Shown here piece by piece: positions 22,075 to 32,676 of a stretch of 64,000 bases of DNA. Source of the stretch: Zeus faber (taxonomy: Eukaryota; Chordata; Actinopteri; Zeiformes; Zeidae); contig OY482848.1 in the NCBI GenBank assembly GCA_960531495.1, positions 31,085,677 to 31,149,676 of the forward strand. The letters are read 5' to 3'. How positions within the stretch are numbered: position 1 is the first letter of the stretch; each line of letters opens with the position of its first letter. Under the pieces are notes generated by a model that was given only the letters and a program-made list of their open reading frames with translations, had not been told where the DNA came from and did no database searches. Position numbers and translations under genes: made by a program.

Positions 22075-22375
22075 AACAGGCTGGACCTCAGAAGAGGCAG
22101 CCGCTGATTTAGGGACTGGAAAGGGCTGGACCTCGGGAGAGGCAGCCAACAACTCGGGGACTGGAACGGGCTGGACCTCGGGAGAGGCAGCCAACAACTT
22201 GGGAACTGGCTGGACCTCGGGAGATGCAGCCGACAACTTGGGGACTGGAACTGGCTGGACCTCGGGAGAGGCAGCGGACAACTCGGGGACTGGAACGGGC
22301 TGGACCTCAGGAGAGGCAGCCGACAACTCGGGGACTGGAACGGGCTGGACCTCGGGAGAGGTCCAATACATGAAG
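22075..22375. repeat. 45-bp minisatellite, seven copies
   Basis: GGCTGGACCTC begins units near 22079, 22124, 22169, 22208, 22253, 22298 and 22343, so the spacing is 45 bp apart from one shortened copy of 39 bp. Because 45 and 39 are multiples of three, a 15-residue peptide repeat is open on the plus strand (TGWTSGEAADNSG) and another on the minus strand (PVPVPELSAASPE). Confidence 0.9.
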
Positions 22376-22399
22376 ATCACCTTGAACATCCACGTCAAT

Positions 22400-23079
22400 G
22401 CTTGTTTAAAGAAATTGAATGGTTAAGGTTTATATTTTTATGTCACATAGTCCATACAATGATCATATGGTGTTTTGAATAATCCTGCTTACAACAAACA
22501 TTTATTCAGGTATATGCCACAACTTATAGAGGCAACAAAACATGCAAGGCTCTACTAAAATAACAGGCTACTGCTTACATAACACTTATAACTATGTTTA
22601 TTAATTAATGTGTGTATCTATGTTTACTGTTATGATAATCCCCATTATTGAAAGATATTGTTTTTCATTTAAAATTGATCCACATTTTAAGATAATCATA
22701 TCAAAGGTTTGTATTTCTATATTACATGTTTTTATTATCACATATGTCATAATAGATACCAATTCAGGGGTTGGAAATGCTTAAAAGGTATAGCACATTT
22801 GGTAATCTTTTCTTGCTTCATGCGAGACACAGGTTGAAAGACTGGAAAACATACAGGTTGAAAGTACTGACATGAGAATTGGAGTACATTTTTCTGTTTA
22901 CCAAATGTGAATACTGATCATTTATCTAGCAGTCCGGCAAGCAGCCCTTGATGATTCTAGATTGTCAAAAGAATATTAAACTTACGCTAATTGAAGTTCA
23001 GATGCCTTGAGGACACAGGTTCAAATGTGTCCTTTATTACAGAGTTTTTTGGGAGCATGTACTGCCTAAATGGAAGAAG
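22400..23079. other. AT-rich spacer
   Basis: No frame, RNA gene or recognisable repeat protein is seen. It may contain the decayed 5' part of the next Gypsy element. Confidence 0.35.
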
Positions 23080-25543
23080 GATGTAAGGGTCTGTGGTTGG
23101 CTTTCTTTAAGTGGGGCAAATGGCTTGGTCATTCCATTCCTGGGTTACTTTGAAGTGGATGTTGAGGCTGTGGCACTGGGCTGGACTATACCTAAAAGGG
23201 GGAATACTGGTCGAGAAAGATCCTGTGGCTTACAGCAAAAGAACGTAAGCATGCCATTCCAGGCCTAATTGGAATGAATACAAAATAAGGGTTCTGAGAT
23301 TTTTCTCCCTGAGGCCCAACAGCCTACTCAATGTGACCTAGGATGGAAAGCTGCATTGAGTGTATGTCAAAACAAGCAGTTTGTCTTAGCAGAGGACAAT
23401 CATTTTGCTCCAACAACAGCACATTTTATGGTGCCAGATGGATCTGTGTGCTTGGTTCCTGTCTCAGGAGCACCAGGTCAAGTATTGCAAAGGTCCTCTG
23501 TGTTCGTTGAGCCTCTGGGCATGGATGAGGGTTCCTTACCTGGGGGCTGGGTGGTCTCTGAGGCCTCGTACACCCCTGGAATCTCTATTCAGTAGGGGAT
23601 GTTGTGGGCGAAGAAGCCTCAGTGTGCTTTCCGCATGTAGGCCCCCGAGAAGAGCAGGTTTTATTGAGCGAGCTGCACTCGGGAAGGGAGTAGCACCTAA
23701 AATAGCCAAGCTATAATTTCCAGGTCTGAGAAACAACCAGGTAGAGCGAGCCAAGCAGCCTTTGTGTATCTATTCTCACGTGTTTGCACAGTCAGCTAGT
23801 GATCTGGGTTACACAAATTAAATTCAGCATGGGATTCCAGTAAATGATGAGGCTCAAGTTAGCCAATGGTATGAAAGGATGCCGCCTAGTCAGTATGAGG
23901 AAGTCAAAAATCACATTAAGATGCTCCTAGAACAGGGAGTGATCAGGGAGAGTAGCAGCCCATACTCCTCCCCCTTAGTGATTGTCAGAAAGAAGGATGA
24001 CTCAATTAGGATGTACGTTGACTAAGGGGCAGTTGAATGCAAAACCCGGAAACATGCATTTCCCCTCCCACACATTGAAGAGCCCCTAAACTCCTCAAGC
24101 AGCGCTAGGTGGTTCTCCACTCTTGACTTGAATAGTGGTCACAATCAAGTGGAGCTAGAGCTGTTGGGATTAAAGTGGGAAGTTACTGACAAAATCCGGG
24201 AGTACCTGATTGGCAATAGCTTCACCGTCTTTACAGACAATAATCCATTAAGCCTCCTACAGACAGAAGCGTTGGGGGCGATAGAACAGCGCTGGGTTAC
24301 TGCACTTGCCCATTCAACTTCAAAATTGGTTATCGTCCCAGCCGTCAAAATTCAGCTGCAGACGCCCTGTCAAGACAATACACCGTGGCCACAGTGAGCC
24401 CTGTACTAGATGTGTTTCGTGAGGCGTGCTGTACTCTTTCTGTCCCTCCTCAGGTGTCTGTTTGTGAGGAGGTAGCAGAGCTCTTGTGGAGCGTGTGTCC
24501 ACCTCCAGCTTTCCTACATACAGTAAAGAGCTTCAGGTCAAGATACAGCGGGCAGATCCAGCAATATCTTCCTTTTTGAGGAATTAGAAAAGATGTGAAA
24601 AGCCAAGCCAAGTGGAAAGGGCGAGGGAGGGGCCAGGGGTGTCGAAGCATCAAAATCAGAAGGGACAGCAGAAGCAAGTGGTCCTACCGATGTCTCTGCG
24701 AGAAGAGGTGTTGACCAGGATGCATGGAGGGCATGGTCATCAGGAAGTAAGACCTTTAAGCTTGTGAGCAGCCGATGCTACTGGCCAGGTATGTGCCATG
24801 ACGTGGAAGAATTCTGCGAAGTCTGTGAAAGGTGAGTCTTTCTCTGCCCACAAGTAAGGGTTTAGGGAGGGAGACGGAGTCCGTTTTTCCATGGTGCGCC
24901 AACATGGCGAGAGTTTTAATTAAGTGTTGAACAGAACGGCTTGCTGTCCACACGTATAAATAATAATTAATAATAATAATAATAATGATGATATGCTGAA
25001 GATGGTTTCGGGCGCAGGAGGAATGGCGTTCGGCTCCCTGGCTCCTGGCCAGCTGACGAGCCCGTGCGTGGATCCCCTCTGCAAGACAGACAAACATAAA
25101 GAAAGCTCTCTGGCTCCCTGGCACTGATTAGGCCGATTCAAGGCAGCTTGGCGGTCGCGGGAAAGGGAACCGCGCTTTCGTCCGCAGCCAGTGCTTGACC
25201 ACACCCCTTGGTCCGCCACAGGTGTATTGTGTCCAAAAGCCCTCAACCAAATGTAGTGACATCCATGGGCAGTCTTTTGGCCTCAGGAAACCCGGAATTT
25301 ATAGACATGGATTTCACTGTGCTTGAAGGCTCATCAGATGGGCGTGAAAATGTTTTGATTCTCACAGATGTATTTTCAAAGTTCACAGTTGCGGTGCTAA
25401 CTCAGGACCAGTGAGCTGCTAAGCTATTAAGAGTTTAGTTAAATATTAGATCAGGCCATATGGAGTCCCAGCTCGACTGCATTCAGATCAAGGCAAGTGC
25501 TTTGAGGCGGAGGTGCAGTCCAGTCTCTTTGCAAGCTCTATGG
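23080..25543 (+). mobile_element. Ty3/Gypsy element, decayed, carrying a nested solo LTR
   Basis: In order it shows a protease C-terminal block (GLVIPFLGYFEVDVEA at about 23119), RT N-terminal blocks (YEEVKNHIKMLLEQGVIRES near 23890, then ARWFSTLDLNSG near 24110), RNase H blocks (EYLIGNSFTVFTDNNPLS, about 24202-24255), an H2C2 region (about 24720-24834) and integrase core (about 25226-25540, with FIDMDFTVLE and LHSDQGKCFE). RT is joined to RNase H by a large internal deletion at about 24150. The Gmr1-type LTR at 24835-25219 splits the integrase. The right end is cut by a hAT at 25544. LTRs are not recognised. Confidence 0.75.
24835..25219 (-). mobile_element. Solo LTR of the Gmr1-like family, nested in an integrase
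   Basis: The reverse complement matches the LTR at 17093-17500: it starts GTGGCGGACCAAGGG, shares CGGGCTCGT and CATTCCTCCTGCGCC, and ends with a CCCTTACTTGTGGG-type block. It contains an (AAT)n stretch (24958-24987). The pentamer AGGTG flanks it on both sides (24830-24834 and 25220-25224), and the host frame reads on across the insertion. The expected TG...CA ends fall one or two bases inside the duplicated flank, so the exact termini are uncertain. Confidence 0.85.
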
Positions 25544-26200
25544 CAGAGGTCACTAAGTGGCAGACTGTGGTCCAGATCCGTCCCTTCTGGACCCGGACCA
25601 ATAAGCAATAAATTATTGAGAATTATTACATTTTGACGGAGTGTTCCTATTTTAGTCGGCACAACATTTATTGCCTTTACGGTACTGGAGGAACCGTCCA
25701 AGAACATCATGGACCAATTGCATGTGTTGTTAATCATCTCACGTGATGTTACTCAGCTAATCAAATCTGCGCATTCCGACAAGCGTCTCACTGTCACACA
25801 CAGTTGAGAGACGAGACAAGAGAGAGGAGAGTCACAAAGTGAGAGAACTAAGTAAGTCAGTCAGAGAGAAGACATTTCACAAATGGCGTGCTCTAAAAAG
25901 ACAAAAGTAGACAGTGAAAACAGAGCTTATAATCAAGAATGGACAGATTTTTACATGTTCATTCTTCCCACGGGCGGTTCAAAATCAGTATGTCTCATAT
26001 GTTCCGAGACCTTGGCGATTATTAAAAGCAGCAATGTGAAGCGCCACTACGAGACGAAGCACAGATCTTTTGAACAAAGACAACCGCTAAAATGCCAACT
26101 GAGAGCACAGAAAACAAATTATCTAAAAGCCCAATATGATCGATCCACCAGTGGTAGTGGCGAATGAGTGTGGGCCATAACAGGGCCAACAGCTGAAACA
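25544..26200 (+). mobile_element. hAT transposon 5' part with BED-type finger
   Basis: A CAGAGGTCACTAAGTGG-type start at 25544 resembles hAT termini. A 94-codon frame at 25883-26167 opens with MACSKKTKVDSENRAYNQEW and carries a zinc-finger pattern C-X2-C ... H-X4-H (VCLICSE ... KRHYETKH). It matches the N-terminus of hAT transposases of the Charlie/GTF2IRD2-related type. The catalytic core does not follow in this family. Confidence 0.65.
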
Positions 26201-26289
26201 GGAGGATAGCAAGCCTGTTATGTATTCTCAGCCTGAAGAGAGGAGGCAGCAAAAGGAAGAGGTGGTAGACGGAGAGTTGTTGGACCCTC

Positions 26290-27000
26290 CTTACAAACGA
26301 CGGTGCTTTTGAAAATGTTTGGGGAAACCCGAGTGGACTAGCAGCTCAACGAACAAGTGTTCCGGGAAATGGAACTCCACAATAAAAAGGTGAAGAAAAA
26401 TAGGGAAATATAGAAAGGACTGATCAATTGTGTCATATTTTTGGGTAAACAAGAACTTTCATTTCGGAGACAAAGTGATGGATCCGCAAATAGAGGCAAC
26501 TATTTGGAGCGTCTTTCTTTTCTTGCTGAGAACAACACCAACTTAAATGATCACCTGTCCACTAACAAAGTGTTTTGTGGGACGTCAGGCAAAATACAAA
26601 ATTACCTGATTTATGCTATTGCAGAAGTGATGGGAGAATAGATAAAAAGGGAGATTATTAAAGCACTGTCACTGTTATGGTGGACGAGATGACAGACGTG
26701 AGTAATGCAGCACAGCTCGCACTGGTCCTGCGTTATGTGACGGACACAGGTGTCAAGGAGCGCTTTATAAAATTTGAAGATGTTACTAGTGGCAAGCGAG
26801 CCCATGACATTGCTGCTCTTATTGTCTGTTTCGTGGGGTAAAATGAATGTCTGGATAAAGTTGTGGCACAGTGTTACGATGGCGCACCTGTCATGTCATC
26901 TAGACTAAGTGAAGTGCAGGCTAACTATGGCGTTATTCATACACTGCGATGCACATAAACTGAATTTAGTACTGACTCAAGGGGCCTCAAAGCTTTATTT
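26290..27000 (+). pseudogene. hAT transposase remnant (ZMYM1-like core)
   Basis: Plus-strand frames, shifted and stopped several times, carry blocks of a ZMYM1-type hAT transposase: FLAENNTNLNDHLSTNKVF (about 26520), a VMVDEMTDVSN catalytic strand with its Asp (about 26675), LALVLRYVTDTGVKERF (about 26720) and CYDGAPVMSS (about 26875). The C-terminal dimerisation domain is not seen. It is a different hAT lineage from the finger at 25883. Confidence 0.65.
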
Positions 27001-27373
27001 TTGTCATTTTGTCATCATATGAGGTTAATATTGATGCTTCTGCTATATATGTATGTGGCGCAGCTCTGACTGCAGTGAAAGGAGACCTGTTGAATTGTGT
27101 TTATTAGGTTTCTTTCCTTAATAATGGCATTCATTCTTGCTATATAAAATACCTGTCTTTGATGCAACGTCCTGTTCTACTGCGTTTCTGTATAATATTG
27201 ATGGTGTCTGTAAGCATGGTGTCATAATGATGGTATTAAGAGGTGGATTGATTTAGGTAGGACGCCACTGAAGGCCTAGGTGTAAAATTCATAGCCCGCC
27301 ACTTATATATATATAGTTGTGAGTTGGGGCAAATTGTCGGTTTAAACATTACATTAAGAAGTCCTGAGATATT
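27001..27373. other. Spacer, probable hAT 3' flank
   Basis: No frame is seen. A phrase near 27250-27310 (GTAGGACGCCACTG ... TAGCCCGCCACT, then (TA)n) is typical of transposon termini, but no inverted partner was found. Confidence 0.3.
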
Positions 27374-27703
27374 TCAATAGTGCAAATATTTAGACAGAGA
27401 CAGCGACATCTCCTTCCATGAATTCAACGCCATCTGGTTATTTTTGGAGTCACACATGAATGGATTGTTTAGATTGTACCTGCGGACTTCTTCGCACAAC
27501 CTTCCTTTGTAACCCCACCATCTTGGATTAGGAGGCGGAGTTCCAAAAATTGGGAGGTGTGCGCCTTTAGTGCAAAATTGCCGTGCGAGCACCACAATGA
27601 AGCAATTTATGCCGCCTGCGCTAAACAACACTACGGCCGCGGATGAAGCGGAAAGATTCTTCCAAGAATGAGCAACTCTCAGCCAAGAAGGAAGAAAAAC
27701 CAC
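27374..27703 (-). pseudogene. MADF-like domain fragment, probably Harbinger-derived
   Basis: The minus-strand frame contains GYKGRLCEEVRRY ... NNPFMCDSKNNQMALNSWKEM (about 27510-27400). This is the start of a MADF/Myb-like DNA-binding domain: a helix with CEEVRRY, an Asn-Pro turn and the W of the WKEI helix. Such domains are encoded by the second gene of PIF/Harbinger transposons and by their host derivatives. The rest of the domain is missing. Confidence 0.45.
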
Positions 27704-27920
27704 GGCATGTGTCAGTCTAGTACTTCAAAATAATTGTTTGGGTGATCATGGAATTAAATGTTATGCCGACCTGAATGTGACCAAGCATATACTGTATAAT
27801 ATACAGTACATGCTTGTATAATATACTGTATAATATACAGTTTATGCTTGTATATTATATAGCATTTACTGTATATTATACTGTATATGCTTGTATAATA
27901 TACTGTATAAAATACAGTAT

Positions 27921-29914
27921 CTTCTTCTTCTTTCGGCTGCTCCTGTTAGGAGTCGCCACAGCGGATCATCTACCTCCATTACCTTCTGGTCTGCACATCT
28001 TCCTCCCTTACACCAACTGCCTGCATGTCCTCCCTCACCACATCCATAAACCTTCTCTTTGGCCTTCCTCTTTTCCTCTTGCCTGGCAGCTCCATCCTCA
28101 GCATCCTTCTCCCAATGTAACTCTCATCTCTCCTACACACGTGTCCAAAGCATCTCAATCTCGCCTCTCACACTTTTTCACCAAACTGTCCAACCTGAGC
28201 TGTCCCACTAATGTACTTGTTCTAAATCCTGTCCATCCTTGTCACTCCCAATGAAAATCTCGACATCCTCACCTCTGCCACCTCCACTTCAGCCACCTGC
28301 CTTTTTGTCAGTGCCACCACCTTTAAACCGTACAACATACGTAGCTGGTCTCACTACCGTCCTGTAGACCTTCCCCTTCACTCTTGCTGGAACCCTTCTG
28401 TCACAGATCACTCCGGAAACTCTTCTCCACCCACTCCACCCTGCCTGTGCTCTCTTCTTCACCTCTCTCCTGTACTCTCCGCTGCTTTGGATGGTCCACC
28501 CCAAGTACTTGAACTCATCCGCCTTCTCCACCCCCACTCCTTGCATTCTCAGCTTTTCGCCACCCTCCCTCCCATTCAGGCACATATCAGTATTCCGTCT
28601 TACTCCTGCTGACTTTCATTCCTCTTCTTCCTAATGCATGCCTCCACTTCTCCAGGCTCTCCTTAACCTGTTCCCTACTCTCGCTACAGATCACAATGTA
28701 ATCCGCGAACATCATAGTCCACGGAGACTCCTGCCTGATTTCATCTGTTAACCTGTCCATCACCATTGCAAACAAGAAAGGGCTCAGAGCTGATCCTTGC
28801 TGCACTCCCACCTCCACTTTGAATGCCTTTGTCACACCTACTGCACACCTTACTGTACCACTCTTACGTACTTCTCTGCCACCCCAGACTTCCTCATGCA
28901 ATACCACACTTCCTCTCTCTGCATCCAATCATATGCTTTCTCAAAATCCACAAAGACGCAGTGCAACTCCCTCTGGCCTTCCATCTACTTTTCCATCAAC
29001 ATTCTTAAAGCAAACATTGCATCTGTAGTACTCTTTCCCGGCATGAAACAATACTGCTGCTCACTGATGCCCACCTCTCCTCTTAACCTAGCCTCCACTA
29101 TCCTTCCCCATAGCTTCATGCTGTGGCTGATCAACTTTATTCCACTGAAGTTACTACAGCTCTGTACATCTCCCTTATTCTTGAAGATGGGTACCAGTAC
29201 ACTTCTTCTCCACTCCTCCAGCATCCTCTCCCTTTCCAGGATGTTGTTAAACAGTCTCGTTAGAAATGCCACTGACATCTCACCTAAATATTTCAATGCT
29301 TCCCCAGGTATGTCATCTGGGCCAACTGCCTTTCAATCTTCATCTTCTTTAATGCTGTTCTCACCACCATCCTTGCTAATTTGCTGCACTTCTTGATCCA
29401 CTATCCCCACATCATCCACTCTTCTCTCCCTCTCATTTCCTTCATTCATCAACTCCTCAAAGTACTCCTTCCACCTTCTCAACACACTCTCCTCACTAGT
29501 CAGCACATTCCCATCATTATCCTTCATCACCCTAAGCTGCTGTACATCCTTCCCAGCTTGGTCCCTTTGTCTTGCCAATCGGTACAAGTCCTTTTCTCCT
29601 TCCTTACTTTCCAACCTCTCATACAACTCGTCGTATGCCTTTTCCTTTGCCTTTGCCACTTCTCTCTTCACCTTGTGCCGCATCAGCTTGTACTTCTGTC
29701 TACTTTCTTCATCTCTCTGACTATCCCATTTCTTCTTCGCCAACCTCTTCTGCTCTTTGCTCTCCTGTACTTCCTCATTCCACCACCAAGAGTCCTTGTC
29801 TTCCTTCCTCTTCCCGCATGATACACCGAGTACCTTCTTAGACGTCTCCCTCACCACTTCTGCAGTTGTTTCCCAGTCACCTGGCACCGTTAATCTAGCC
29901 AATGGGGTGCACAA
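27921..29914 (-). mobile_element. RTE-clade LINE, 5'-truncated
   Basis: Read leftwards, frames 29914-29333, 29296-28985, 28928-28587 and 28585-28289 are consecutive parts of one RTE-type ORF2. They hold a charged connector (WWWNEEVQESKEQKRLAKKK), RT fingers with VLVPIFKNKGDVQSCSNF, STTDAMFALRM, the GSALSPFLFAMVMDRL block and FADYIVICSE (an FADD-type box with Tyr replacing the second Asp), then the thumb and C-terminus. The sequence ends in a GAAGAA-type tail (27921-27932). The endonuclease is missing. The altered active site and shifts show it is inactive. Confidence 0.85.
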
Positions 29915-30016
29915 GCCAGTGTATCATCAGTGCCGGTCCCAAGCCCGGATGAATAGAGAGGGTTTCGTCAGGAAGGGCATCCGGCGTAAAAACCATGCCA
30001 AATCAAACATGCGGAA
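29905..30016 (+). repeat. RTE 5' UTR-like fragment in opposite orientation
   Basis: The plus strand reads GTGCCGGTCCCAAGCCCGGA, then GGAAGGGCATCCGGCG. From memory this matches the 5' untranslated part of fish RTE elements in sense orientation, whereas the adjoining ORF runs the other way. The junction is at about 29900. Confidence 0.45.
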
Positions 30017-30179
30017 AACAAATCAACTGTATGATATACAGTAAATGCTTGTATAATATACAGTTTATGTTAGTATTATATACTGGATAATAAACAGTTA
30101 ATGCTTGTATAATATACCGTATAATATACAGTATATGCTTGGTCACATACAGGTCGGCATAACATTTAATTCATACTCA

Positions 30180-30930
30180 TTTCATTCATACTAAGTATAC
30201 TGTATTATGCTTAGTACAGTCTTAAAAACCTGCTTTGCTAGAACGTTGGACTTTTTAAATGAATGGAACTGTTATTTATATTACAATATATACTATATAT
30301 AATTTATTATAAGTTTTATTTTAAAAAAATACTGCATACATGCTTCCATAAAATTGAGGCCGACTTTCATTTGTGAATTGCATTTTTTACTCCACCCACT
30401 ACACAATTTTAAATAAATGCCAAGAAGGAGCCGAGGGGATGTCTCGATTTTTTTAAAAGTCAGCGTGGCTTTACAGTCATTTTTCTCACTTATATAGAGA
30501 ATATGTTTTTAATGTGTTCGGCATCGGGCCACTAAAAGTACCCCTCTACTCCCAGCATACTCCCATCCTCAAGCAGCGGATGGCGCTGCTGAGTCATCCT
30601 TAATGTGTGTAATGCAGATCTACTCCCGTTTGGGGGGAAAAAAAAGAACCATTCATGTGACATCAGGGATCGAAGTTTTTCACTTTACAGCTTAAAAAAA
30701 AACACGCCACTTCATAAAACGTCACTCTAAACTATCAGTAGATATTCAATAAAAAACACTTTCTCGTTGTTATGTGCTGTATTACGCTAGGGGTTTATCT
30801 ACAACGTTTATATTCCGAAAACAGCAACTGTTTGCGAAATTGTATCTTCCGTTGTGTTTTTGAATTGTATGCGGTTCATTAGGGTGTGAAGTTTGGACCT
30901 CGGTACATTCCGTTCCCACTGTCCTGGAAC
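30180..30930. other. AT-rich spacer upstream of VPS37A
   Basis: No frame or recognised repeat. Composition shifts to higher CpG after about 30890, toward the VPS37A promoter. Confidence 0.4.
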
Positions 30931-30935
30931 GGCTA

Positions 30936-30955
30936 TGACGTCACTTGGTCACGTG
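30936..30955. promoter_or_regulatory. CRE and E-box upstream of VPS37A
   Basis: A palindromic cAMP-response element TGACGTCA (30936-30943) lies 6 bp from an E-box CACGTG (30950-30955, in the context GGTCACGTGTGG, close to the TFEB/TFE3 CLEAR motif). They sit about 520 bp before the VPS37A start codon, in CpG-richer DNA. Function is inferred from motif and position only. Confidence 0.4.
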
Positions 30956-31099
30956 TGGTGCCCTGTCAACTGTCTTTTTTTTACCATTTTATTTTGAAAT
31001 TGTGATTTATATATTTGAAATGTATGTTTCAAAACCCAAATGTGCTTAACCAAATACACGCACTTTCAGTTTTATTTTTATTTTCAAACGGAACTTTTC

Positions 31100-31470
31100 A
31101 ATTTTGTGCAATGACGTAGTACGTAAACAAGTCGGTCGAGCTGGTGCCGAACCTGGAGGTTGCTGTGGTTCCCTTTGTTAGCGCGTCAGACACGGCACAG
31201 CTCGAACGACGGCGATACCGTTGTTGAAATGTCAAGGGCCGGGAAAGCGGAGCTACGGTTTGAAAGTAAAATTTAGGACATGCCGTCCGACTTCGTAACG
31301 TAAATTTAGAAGAAACGTCAGAGCGGCGTTGAAGAGCCCAAGCCAAACTCCAGCTAGCTAAGCTAACGGCGGTTAGCGTTCGAAATCACAGTTTCACTTT
31401 CTCGCTGCTTCGCCCGCCGCGTCCGGGATCGAACCATTTTGGATCAAGTCAGCGGTGGTGCCGGGAGAGG
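31100..31470 (+). promoter_or_regulatory. vps37a: VPS37A core promoter and 5' UTR (TATA-less, CpG-rich)
   Basis: CpG-rich sequence rises from about 31120 and continues into exon 1. No TATA box is evident. Several ACGTCA/ACGTAA half-sites occur at 31110, 31300 and 31315. The transcription start cannot be placed from sequence alone. Confidence 0.45.
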
Positions 31471-31580
31471 ATGAACTGGCTTTTCCCCCTGGCTAAGGGC
31501 TCTGGACCGCTACCACCTCTGAACAGTTTACAACAACAGAGACAGCGGCAGATCGAGTCTCTCAAAGCGGCTCACCCCAG
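31471..31580 (+). other. vps37a: VPS37A coding exon 1
   Basis: It encodes the Met start and the hydrophobic N-terminus MNWLFPLAKGSGPLPP, followed by a Gln-rich helix. The donor is CAG|GTAAAA at 31581. Exon 2 (33198) completes the split Ser codon. Confidence 0.93.
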
Positions 31581-32580
31581 GTAAAAATAAATACCGCCAC
31601 CTCGATAAATAACTATAAATCGTGTGTTTCCATCAGACTGCCTTGATCGGAGCAGTTTGACACATGTCCGCGCTTCTTGGCTGGTTTTCCCGTGTACACA
31701 GTTAACTCCGCTGGTGTCAACATAGCGTTAGCATTAGCCTGCTAAGCGCATACTCCGAGGTGTTTGACTCTACAGTTGAATTTCCCATTATATTCGTGCG
31801 TAAGCCCCTCCACTCGCAGCGGGGGCCAGGTTAGTCTGCCATGTAATCAGTGGCGATTCGAGGAAGTTATATGCGGGGTGGCAAGGTGACATTTAAGGGT
31901 GGCGTGACAGACGCGTTGTCTGGGATTCGAACTGGTTAGGCTTGAAAAAAATACAGTATTGAACTAAATGCTCACTTCTGGTGAGTTTTAGAATTAAGTT
32001 ATATCAAGTCCTTCCTCTAGAATGAAGGCAAGTTAGCTGCAAAACTTCAGAGAACTTTGCGGAGGGGCAATGTTGTTCATATTCCTACTCTGGGAATATG
32101 AACAGGCTAAAACAATTAAAAGGATGAACAAATAATGTAAACAACATTTATTTAATAAAGTGCTCATCATTTACCTTACAGGAACAATCTTGGATTTACT
32201 AGACTTTAGTAGACAATGTCAATAATGTAATACTGTTAATATCAGAGGTTGAGACGGGTGATTCAGAATTTCCCTTGGTATACTGTGGCTACTGTTAGGG
32301 CTGTTAGGGTCCATAATGGAAAATACGCAGTTTGAGCTCTTTTGAACACCTGTTTTATTAAACAAAGGTACATTTATAACACAAAAACACTATCGAATAA
32401 AATAAGATCAAAAATAACAAGAACGAGAAAAAATTAGAATAATAAATAACAATTAATACATCTCTGAATTCTTCAGATGTCATTACAGATGACCACTCCA
32501 AAACATCAATTGCTTTTAATTTCATCACTTTTTAAGAGGAATAAAGCATTGTTTCAATGAGCTGTAAGGGTACCAATAAA

Positions 32581-32676
<96 letters not shown>

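Larger units (their letters stand above)
27751..30172. mobile_element. Terminal-inverted-repeat element with AT-rich palindromic arms
   Basis: 27751-27792 and 30131-30172 are 42-bp inverted repeats with one mismatch (start GAATTAAATGTTATGCCGAC). Inside each end lie many copies of GTATAATATACAGT-like palindromes (27790-27920 and 30027-30130). The original unit was probably a 300-bp foldback MITE, and an RTE LINE now fills its centre. The target duplication is unclear. Confidence 0.75.

Noticed and set aside
22021..22398. 125-codon Pro/Val-rich frame with 15-residue repeats
   Set aside because: It is the 45-bp minisatellite read on the minus strand. The plus strand is open too, and no start context or neighbouring exon supports a gene.
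25883..26167. Host zinc-finger gene
   Set aside because: The 94-codon frame is the N-terminus of a hAT transposase. No introns or further host-like exons follow.
28797..29841. Plus-strand frames of up to 199 codons
   Set aside because: They are antisense to the RTE LINE ORF, whose reverse transcriptase motifs are clear on the minus strand.
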